Shown piece by piece: positions 56,832 to 64,000 of a DNA stretch of 64,000 nucleotides (positions within the stretch are counted from its first letter, which is position 1; each line of letters begins with the position of its first letter). The notes under the pieces were generated by a model, which saw nothing but the letters and a program-made list of their open reading frames with translations, did no database searches and was not told where the DNA came from. Source of the stretch: Synaphobranchus kaupii (lineage: Eukaryota; Chordata; Actinopteri; Anguilliformes; Synaphobranchidae); the NCBI GenBank assembly GCA_029718625.1, contig CM056391.1, positions 3,586,662 to 3,650,661 on the forward strand. The letters are read 5' to 3'. A program made the translations under genes and the position numbers.

Positions 56832-57411
56832 TGTGTGTCGGTCTGAGTGCATGCTACAGTTTAAGTATGAGGTTGAGTGCCTGATGGCCCATAATGGCTG
56901 CTTGTTTTCTGAGGTGTACTGTTCTCTATGCGGGTGATTAATGTAGGTGCCGCTAACAGGCTGCTACAGACTGGATTCATTCGGCTTGGTCCCCGAATGT
57001 TGACTTAATGAACTCAAGTATTTGTTTTCTCCTTTGGATCTGCCAAAAAATCGCCAAAATTAACTCTGCAAACTGTGTCTGTGACAGAAAAGAATGATTG
57101 CATAAAAAGTCAAAGTTAAGGACGAGTGTAAATTGGATCCTGGCCAATGTCACCCTAACCAATGATGGAATCACACAAGCAGATCGTCCTTTTTGCTGAA
57201 ATCATTTCCCCATCTAACATTTTTGCACAAGCGAGGTATCATTTGAAGGAGATGTTCTGCATGACCGAAAAAATGCAGACATTTCAAATATTTCTTTTTT
57301 ATTAAAACTTTTTTTTTTTGCTTTTCTGCCACATACAGACAGATAAAATTTCTCAAGGACATTTCCAACAATTAAGTTTTTTTTGTCGTTTCCACCCATC
57401 CCCACCCATAG
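56832..57411. other. No gene recognised
   Basis: Plain DNA with A- and T-rich runs (57294-57320). Confidence 0.35.
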
Positions 57412-57800
57412 GGGTGGCTAAAGGAACAGCCAAACTGGCCTGTATTGTGTGTGCAGAGAAAGGAGGGGGGGACAAAAGGAACAGCCAAACTGGCCTGTGT
57501 GGTATGTGCAGAGAAAGGAGGGGGTGGCTAAAGGAACAGCCAAACTGGCCTGTGTGGTATGTGCAGAGAAAGGAGGGGGTGGCTAAAGGAACAGCCAAAC
57601 TGGCCTGTGTGGTATGTGCAGAGAAAGGAGGGGGTGGCTAAAGGAACAGCCAAACTGGCCTGTGTGGTATGTGCAGAGAAAGGCGGGGGTGGCTAAAGGA
57701 ACAGCCAAACTGGCCTGTGTGGTATGTGCAGAGAAAGGAGGGGGTAGCTAAAGGAACAGCCAAACTGGTCTGTATTGTACGTGTAGGGGAGGGGTTGGGG
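57412..57800 (+). repeat. 55-bp minisatellite, 7 copies plus remnants
   Basis: The unit contains GGCTAAAGGAACAGCCAAAC, TGGCCTGTGTGGTATGTGCA and GAGAAAGGAGGGGGT. CCAAAC recurs at exactly 55-bp steps from about 57430 to 57762, and a diverged copy lies near 57810-57840. Since 55 is not a multiple of three, the open frame through it cycles through all frames and is accidental. Confidence 0.96.
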
Positions 57801-58146
57801 GGTGGGGACTAAAGGAACAGCCAAGCCTGCCTGTCTGGAATGCCTTACGGATATCGGCTCCAGGCATACTTTCACTCAATCTCCATTTGGTCTAAAGATC
57901 AGTATCTCCCCCGGGAGCCGTCTCCCCGGCTTCCCCCCTCAAGACGTCTTTAGCTTCCTGTCAGGGATTTAACATGCCCCCACCCCCACCCCCTTCCCCT
58001 CCCCCGCCCCCTTCCCCTTCCCCTTCTCCTGCGCGGTGAATTTATCACTGCATATGAGCTATTTACATCGTCCTCCTACCTCACTACTTATGTCTGTGAT
58101 GCTAGCTGTTGTTAGTCAGGATGTTATTCTGGCAACGACAAGCTGT

Positions 58147-58237
58147 GTGTTTGTGTGTGTGTGCGCGCGTGTGTGTGCGTGTGTGTGTGTGTGCGTGCGT
58201 GTGTGTGTGCGTGCGTGTGTGTGCGTGCGTGTGTGTG
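58147..58237 (+). repeat. (TG)n with CGCG interruptions
   Basis: About 90 bases of GTGTG/GTGCG repeats. Confidence 0.96.
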
Positions 58238-59651
58238 GTATAGCCTAGGTGGGGTGCAAGATGACGCTCTCTTTCAGGAAAGCACAGCTCCTTTCTTCGT
58301 TCACAGCATTTCCGCTTTGTGTTAAAGCTACAGAAATGATGAGAATAATTGGTTCTGTCATGAATAATAACAGCAAAGTGTGCGGCCAGTCTTCACATTT
58401 CACGACCCAGGTGAGATCTGACTTGATTACGTCCACGATTCCATTACCTTTGATTACCAGTTGCACTCTGCAGACGATTCAAGGACAATATATCCTTGAA
58501 AATTTTTTGTCATAGTCAAGTTACTGATTAAATAGAATATGTAGAAGACTGTAGAGGCAACAAAAATATTTTTTTTCTACACGTCTTGGCCCAGATGTGT
58601 TTTTTTTTGTTTTTTTGTTTTTTTATAATCACAACGTTCCAGTGACTCGTGGCTTTGATCCGCCAGTACAAACATTTTGTTAATCAACCAATATCCATTA
58701 AATATAGATTAATATCCTCAAACGTATATCTGTGTATTTCCATGCATAAAATAGAAATTACTCAAATATACATTAATTTGACTTTGGTACTGAAAATATA
58801 GTTTGTATCATAATAATAACGTAAACGTATCAGTGGAGGATAGTTGAATAGTCCCATTGAATGGGACACTGTGCTGTAGGAGGTGCTGTCTGATGAAATG
58901 TGAAACGCATGCTCTTGGGTCACTGAGGTAATTAAAGAGAGCTGTTTATTGCACAGGTGAACAGGTGTGTTCCTCTGTGTCCTGTTCCTGTTCTTCCCTC
59001 CGTCAGGCTAATTCAAATCCCTTTTCTTAATCTTTTTTTTTAAACCCTGGCCTCTACAACCTCAGCTAATGACAAATGCCCCAAAACTGCCACCATGCAT
59101 CAGCAAACAGCCATCAATGAAGTGTGATCATTAATAAAGATGAATAGTGTGCTATAAATGCAATTCAGTATCATGAGGGAAATCTTGGCTCACTGGTTTG
59201 ATGCCAAGTTCAGTTATATGTGTTGAAGTATATTATTTAAATATTTATGAGTCTAATCAGGACCGGCAACTAATATGCGATAAAGACAACTGCGGGGCAC
59301 TGGGAAGCATAGCTAGAATTATTATTTAATTTCTAGGCAGCTGTAGGGTTTTATTGATTCTGAAACACGATAAATCACGCTGGTTTTTGTTTAGTTCAAA
59401 TAAATTCACAGATTTTTTCTTCTGTCTAGATAAATAATGTTTTAGGAATTTGCTTTTGACCTTGTCTAGTGTTCTGAAGTTGTGAACAAGTTGGTCAGTT
59501 TTTGTTGATCAGCATGGTCTATTTGACCCCTCATAATCTAGTTTTTGGCTCCTCCTAATCAGTAGGTATCCCCCCTCCCTCTGTAAATGAACCTTCTTTA
59601 TTTTCTGTGGTTCCTGTTTTCTCTACCTTAATTATTTTACCTTAAATATTT
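58238..59651. other. No gene recognised
   Basis: AT-rich DNA; nothing identifiable until the RT remnant. T-rich runs occur near 58599-58625. Confidence 0.35.
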
Positions 59652-59850
59652 CCTGCTTTTGATAGTGTAGATCACTCAGGTCCTCCTTTAATCACTTTCT
59701 CCTGTGCATCAGGTAGTCTCTGGAGGGTTTTTTCTTGCTTTGATCAGGGTTTATTTGAGAGTACTGTCTCTTGGTGAACCTCAGGGTTCAGTTCTGGGTC
59801 CGTTTCTGTTTTCTGTTGCTGTCTTGCCTTTCAGTGGCTCATCATCGTAA
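59652..59850 (+). pseudogene. Reverse transcriptase remnant (LINE, L2/CR1-like)
   Basis: Two conserved RT blocks survive: PAFDSVDH (from 59652) and, about 115 bases on, LGEPQGSVLGPFLFSVAVLP (from 59769). They correspond to the AFDxxDH and GxPQGSVLGPxLF motifs. Stops and shifts lie between and around them and the YADD block is not visible. A very old insertion. Confidence 0.7.
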
Positions 59851-61006
59851 CTCGAATTTGCATCAAATCCTTAGTTATTTCTTAGTGTTTGTCGACTATG
59901 AAAGTTTACATTAGTAAAATAGGGATCACATATACTCCGGTGTAGGCCGAATAAAACCCTTCTTACTATGGGTGGCGCTAGAGCCAATTTTGCATCCTCC
60001 AGCAGGGCTGCCATCTACGGTCATCCCTGCCATTGTTGGCCTTGCCACAACCAGGCCACGTGGCTCCTCCACACACTACGACAGCCCTGTGTTCTTTTCT
60101 TTTTTACATTTTGATTTTAAATCTATTCTGAAAGGCCTGGAAGAATACCTCAGAAAGAACTGCAATATTATTTCTGCTGCTGCTCCGGATGCTAGCTTCT
60201 TCTAATACGACTCCTAAGGTGCCCATTCATGCCACTGATGCTGCAGTTCAAATGTAATGCAAATGCTAAAAATAATTAGTGCTAAAATTAGGATGAAAGC
60301 AATACTCCTTTTCCATCCAAAACCAGCCCTTGCCCCCTCCAGCCTGCTTAACATTTGACCTAACCTGAGTAATGATGGGACCCCTCCCTTACTCGGCCTG
60401 GTTTGGCTCGGCTCGGCTCGGCTCAGCTCTGAGGGGATGCTAGCCTCTGCGTAGCGGGTGGGGCAGAGACGGCGGCGGATACGGGTTCAGACCGCCGGGG
60501 CTTGGGCCTTGTCCTGACTCCATTCAAACTGGCAGCCGTGAGAGGCCTGTCATGTTTTTATTTTATTTTATTTTTTTCGCTGTAGTGCTTCCTGCCAAGA
60601 CCAGGAGAGCTGGAAGAGACATTTCACATTCCTGATCCCGGCTGCCAAAGACGGCACGCAACCTGGGCGTCTGCCTTTCCCCCCTCCCCCGCCTTCTGGG
60701 AGAGATCTACGGCACGTGGGCCCCTCTCCAACGGCAACGCCTCCGCGCACGCTCACAGGGCTCCTCGGCCGAGGAGATAACGAACGGCCAATCAGCATCA
60801 CTGATGCGTTCAATTCGATGCGTTGAAGAGCACAATCCCCCATTTCACATCCACACCGCGTGCTGATTTTCAGGGCTTCAGAAAGGGGTACGGCACTGGA
60901 AGTAGGGGTACCACCAGTATCGCTGCCATTTATAGAGTCTTGCGTAGGGTGGGTGATCTGGCGTAAATTCTGCTGTTGAGAATTTCAGGGTAAAAATTCG
61001 AATTGT
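59851..61006. other. No gene recognised
   Basis: Mixed DNA. (GGCTC)5 repeat near 60405-60424; GC-rich near 60630-60780. No exon supported. Confidence 0.35.
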
Positions 61007-61352
61007 ACCGCCGCGGTGGTACAGCGGTAAGAGCGCAGTTGTTCTCCGAGGATCGGGGTTCGCGCCCCGGTCCTGCCAGATCCAAGCATGGCCGGTGCCC
61101 TGTGGGAGCGGCAATTGGCGACTGCTTCCAGGTGGGGGGAGGGGCTCGGAGAGAATCGCTGCACGCATAACGGCCCTGGGCGGGCTGGAATCACGGTCAG
61201 GAGCTCGAGAGGACGTGGCGCCCTCCTTCCCACTACCGGCTGACAGGGCTGTATAGCGGTTGTTCTCTAGCGGTTGCTACATGGGGGGAATTGAATTAGA
61301 ATAGGGGTTCAATTGGCTACTAAATTGGGAGAAAAATGGGAAAAAAAATAAA
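61007..61352 (+). mobile_element. tRNA-derived SINE (third family)
   Basis: The tRNA-like head (GGTGGTACAGCGGTAAGAGC, then GGATCGGGGTTCGCGCCCCG) keeps strong box A and box B sequences. The body CAATTGGCGACTGC, CTCGGAGAGAATCGCTGCAC, GGGGGAATTGAATTAG is followed by an A-rich end (GGGAGAAAAATGGGAAAAAA). It differs from the other two SINE types in this window. It is not a tRNA gene, because the head runs into a long SINE body and lacks a proper anticodon arm. Confidence 0.8.
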
Positions 61353-61968
61353 CATTTAATATTTAAAAATATGTATAACTCTAAATCTTTGCATTACTGC
61401 GTATGCCGTGGCCTGCCCAACAAATCTGAGTGGAGCGTCCTTTCCCGCTCCATTTTCTATTTTAGTTCTGCTGCCTCGCAACAAATTCTGTATGCTTTCT
61501 TTTTTAAATATTTGGTTATTATTATTTGCTCTGTATTTATTATTTAGCTATTAGCAAGTCAACATGTCAACTACCCTATTAAACAGGAAACATTATTAAT
61601 TAGAACACTACAGTTATTACCCATTTCTTAGTGCACCTTTTAGTAGTCCTCTATTTATTTATGTACCAACGTGCTCTACAAAACAGGAAAACAGTTAAGA
61701 GGAAATTACATGTCCAAGAATGTAAAATGACAAAAAGGATTGTAAAAATGGATCAAAATGACCAAATATGACAACATACGTACCTTTTGGATAAGCACCT
61801 GCTACTTCAGCATGCTTTAGCTCAGTACAGGTGATAAAGTCCCTGACACAGGTAGCTCCAGGTCAGTTAAAGACAAGGGCTGCACGGCTGAGGTGATGCG
61901 GGTTTGAACCCTGGCTGTGTTGGTGATGCAGGTTGCCTTTGTCTCGTCCAGGGGTGGGGCAGGTTTAA
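61353..61968. other. No gene recognised
   Basis: AT-rich DNA. A tRNA-like box B (GGGTTTGAACCC) near 61908 suggests a SINE head cut by the piggyBac-type insertion at 61969, but too little remains to classify it. Confidence 0.35.
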
Positions 61969-62517
61969 CTCCTTCGCGACTAGAACGGCCCTATTAAAAA
62001 TGGTTCGAATTCGAACCATAGCGTCATTTGTCTCTCTGCTATTGGTTAACCGTGGATTCGCGGTTGTTTTCATTTGAAAATGTTTTGGATAGTCAGCCAA
62101 TGATTGCACAGATATTCTTGGCTGTGTGACGTGGTTTATTTACGCTGCACTGTTGACGCGCAATACGTCTTTACAAGCCTTTCCGAAATGGCTTCGGCCA
62201 GTGGTAAACGCCGGTTTACTGCAGACGAAGTTGCTGAAATATGCACTATGCGCAACGATGATAATGACAGTGACTTTGATTCTGAACATGGAGGAATGGA
62301 AAGTGGAGAAGAAAGTGAAAGTGAAACGTATTGCGCGTCAACAGTGCAGCGTAAATGAACCACGTCACACAGCCAAGAATATCTGCAATCATTGGCTGAC
62401 TATCCAAAACATTTTCAAATGAAAACAACCACGAATCCACGGTTAACCAATAGCAGAGAGACAAATGACGCTATGGTTCGAATTCGAACCATTTTTAATA
62501 GGGCCGTCGCGAAGGAG
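61969..62517. mobile_element. piggyBac-type fold-back element
   Basis: TTAA sits on both sides (61965-61968 and 62518-62521). The ends are CTCCTTCGCGAC and GTCGCGAAGGAG. The arms are about 200 bp (61969-62168) and 192 bp (62326-62517) and nearly identical as reverse complements; the main difference is about 6 extra bases (CTAGAA) near 61980 in the left arm. TTAA duplication is diagnostic of piggyBac elements. The 157-bp core holds the start of a transposase-like frame. It is therefore the 5' end of a piggyBac element joined to an inverted copy of itself: non-autonomous but mobilisable in principle. Confidence 0.88.
62188..62358 (+). pseudogene. Truncated piggyBac transposase N-terminus
   Basis: The ATG at 62188 opens 56 codons: MASASGKRRFTADEVAEIC, an acidic Ser/Asp/Glu-rich stretch (DDNDSDFDSEHGGMESGEES), then residues read out of the inverted arm before the stop. 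A basic start followed by an acidic low-complexity region is typical of piggyBac transposase N-termini. The catalytic DDD domain and the zinc-binding C-terminus are missing. The last dozen codons derive from the inverted 5' UTR and are not transposase. Confidence 0.65.
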
Positions 62518-63478
62518 TTAAGACTCCTTGCTTTACCCTTGTATGAGTCCCCGACGCACCCCCCCCCCCCCCCCCCCCCACCACCACCACCACACACCCC
62601 CGCCGACACCCGGGGTCCTTCTTGGTTTAGCAGCTGTCAATCAGAGATGTGAATCCCCTCTAATCATTGTTTCCTCGGCTGTTGTGCTGTGTGACTTTGT
62701 GACATCGAAAACAGTCACAGACTCCCCCTAGGGGGGCATGAGAGCTGCTGCGCCCCTCATTCGGGACACTTGAGAGGCACGATTTCCCATCCCAAATTTT
62801 TTAATAAATGGAAATCGTGGGGTGGATGTGGGTGTGGGTGTGCGTGGGGGGCGGGTTTCACGAAAACCAATTGAATGGGTATAAAACCACCAAGCCTTAG
62901 CCTTCTTCAAAGTGTGTTCATTCAAAGTAAAAGTACACTCTGTCCAACAGTAAAGATGCGTTTCTTAATCACTGCTCTTGGTGTTGCGGGAAAACCACAA
63001 CAAAGATAATCTAACAGGACACATACATTGTCATTGGAGACCCGCTAAACAGCCTTGAAGGAGATAAATCTGTCCGAAAAAGTTACCCCCCCCCTCCTAG
63101 CTTTCACTGTAAGAGATGATTTCTCTACTGCAGAAAAACCTGACGCACGCTCCGCACGACAAAATTAAAGATCTTGAAGTGGCCTCTAACTTGTTGTATC
63201 TCCATCTGACAGTTTATGGCGGCATTCTCCAAATACTCCCTCCTGGAGGACGGACTCTATTTAAAGTGGTGCATATATACAGACGCATATAAAGTGGTGC
63301 ATATATACATACTCATTGTAGCTGTATACAAAAAAAGCTAACTTTTGGGAAAGTAGCATTATAGGTATAGCTAGGTGAAGATGCTAATGCTACTTAATGC
63401 TATTTACTCTTTACAATAGCAATTGTAGGTTTGTTCAGTTAACAGTTTTCAGTTTTACACTTATTGATTACACAACAG
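62518..63478. other. No gene recognised
   Basis: C homopolymer at 62559-62579, plain DNA, and a short tandem duplication of AAAGTGGTGCATATATACA (63264 and 63291). Confidence 0.4.
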
Positions 63479-63897
63479 CCGTTTAGCAGACGCTCTTATC
63501 CAGAACGACTTACACAACATTTAGCATTTTTACATGGTATCCATTTATACCAGGGGTGTCCAATCTTACCCGAAAAGGGCCGGTGTGGGTGCAGGCTTTT
63601 GTTCTAGCCCAGCACTATGACACCTGATTCTACTTATCAAGGTCTTGATTGAAGAGCACGATTAGTTAATTAGTTGAATCAGGTGTTGTAGTGCTGGGCT
63701 AAAACAAAAACCTGCACCCCACACCGGCCCTTTCCGGATAAGATTGGACACCGCTGATTTATACAGCTGGATATAGAATGAAGCAATTTAGGTTAAGCCT
63801 TGCTCAAGGATACAACGGCAGTGTCCTACCTGGGAATCGAACCTGCAACCTTCAGGTTACAAGCCCAGTTCCCTGCCCATTATACTACACTGCCGCT
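63479..63897 (-). mobile_element. tRNA-derived SINE with LINE-like tail, split by hAT MITE
   Basis: On the minus strand it has a box A region (GTGTAGTATAATGGGCAGGG), box B GGTTCGATTCCC, the body TTGAGCAAGGCTTAACCTAA..ATCCAGCTGTATAAAT, then the tail GTAAGTCGTTCTGGATAAGA, GCGTCTGCTAAACG. It is complete except for the 206-bp hAT-type insertion at 63551-63756. Related copies lie at 11022, 38169, 38455 and 49707. The tail matches the LINE end at 53221-53335. Confidence 0.88.
63551..63756. mobile_element. hAT-type MITE with perfect 8-bp TSD
   Basis: The ends are CAGGGGTGTCCAATCTTA and TAAGATTGGACACCGCTG, with near-palindromic arms about 90 bp long (CCTGATT..TTAATTAGTTGAATCAGG in the centre). It is flanked by ATTTATAC at 63543-63550 and ATTTATAC at 63757-63764, an exact 8-bp duplication as made by hAT transposases. 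It has no coding capacity. Removing it restores a continuous SINE. Confidence 0.96.
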
Positions 63898-64000
63898 AAA
63901 TGGGACTTGTGTGCCGTCGTGCTGAAGCTGTTGTAAAACACTGATGTTCTCCGCATTTTTAAGTCGCTGTGGGTAAGAGCATCTGCTTAGATATTGTAAT

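Noticed and set aside
57318..57641. 107-codon repeat frame
   Set aside because: Follows the 55-bp minisatellite, whose period is not a multiple of three, so openness is accidental.
61007..61080. A functional tRNA gene
   Set aside because: Box A and B are strong, but the sequence continues into a SINE body with an A-rich tail and the anticodon arm does not fold properly.

Overview
The window looks like ray-finned (teleost) fish genomic DNA. The evidence is one vertebrate-type coding exon with a clean splice donor, a sea of fish-style interspersed repeats (L2/Maui-type LINE, Mermaid-like and other tRNA-headed SINEs, hAT- and piggyBac-type MITEs, Tx1-like LINE tails) and very long CA/TG microsatellites. 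I could not identify the species from the sequence.

The only protein-coding gene I can support is an NDST (heparan sulfate N-deacetylase/N-sulfotransferase) of the NDST3/NDST4 type, on the + strand. Its first coding exon is 34336-35325 (330 codons, phase-0 donor). It is preceded by a spliced leader, 34043-34335, that is dense in short upstream ORFs. A GC-rich region ending in a good donor at 31365 is a candidate upstream non-coding first exon and promoter. I found no second NDST coding exon, so 35326-64000 is most simply the large first coding intron, and 1-30900 is upstream sequence or earlier introns.

Layout. 1-5700: flanking DNA, a possible LTR, and an unidentified degenerate tandem block (4040-5120). 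5676-10612: a nest in which a nearly complete L2-type LINE (about 6140-10528) sits between two inverted copies of an unrelated repeat, next to a fold-back MITE. 10900-20900: SINEs, minisatellites, a hAT MITE with target-site duplication, and very long TG tracts. 20900-31000: mostly plain AT-rich DNA with two inverted copies of one MITE (23124, 28929). 31000-35325: NDST promoter region, leader and exon. 36551-36790: a perfect 117-bp-arm palindrome. 39100-43460: a CA tract, a 1.1-kb TCAC-type array, and a GA-rich minisatellite invaded by two Tx1-like LINE ends. 44059-44691: a MITE whose arm has become a 44-bp minisatellite. 45000-59850: GC-, GA- and CT-rich tracts, a LINE 3' end split by a 1.26-kb block, a SINE, a 55-bp minisatellite and a reverse-transcriptase remnant. 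61007-63897: a SINE, a piggyBac-type fold-back element that carries the first codons of a transposase, and a SINE split by a hAT MITE with a perfect 8-bp duplication.

No operon-like or defence-like gene system is present. The most interesting material is transposon biology: LINE tails lodged only in GA/CT repeats, transposon parts repeatedly turning into tandem arrays, fold-back elements, and an upstream-ORF-rich NDST leader.
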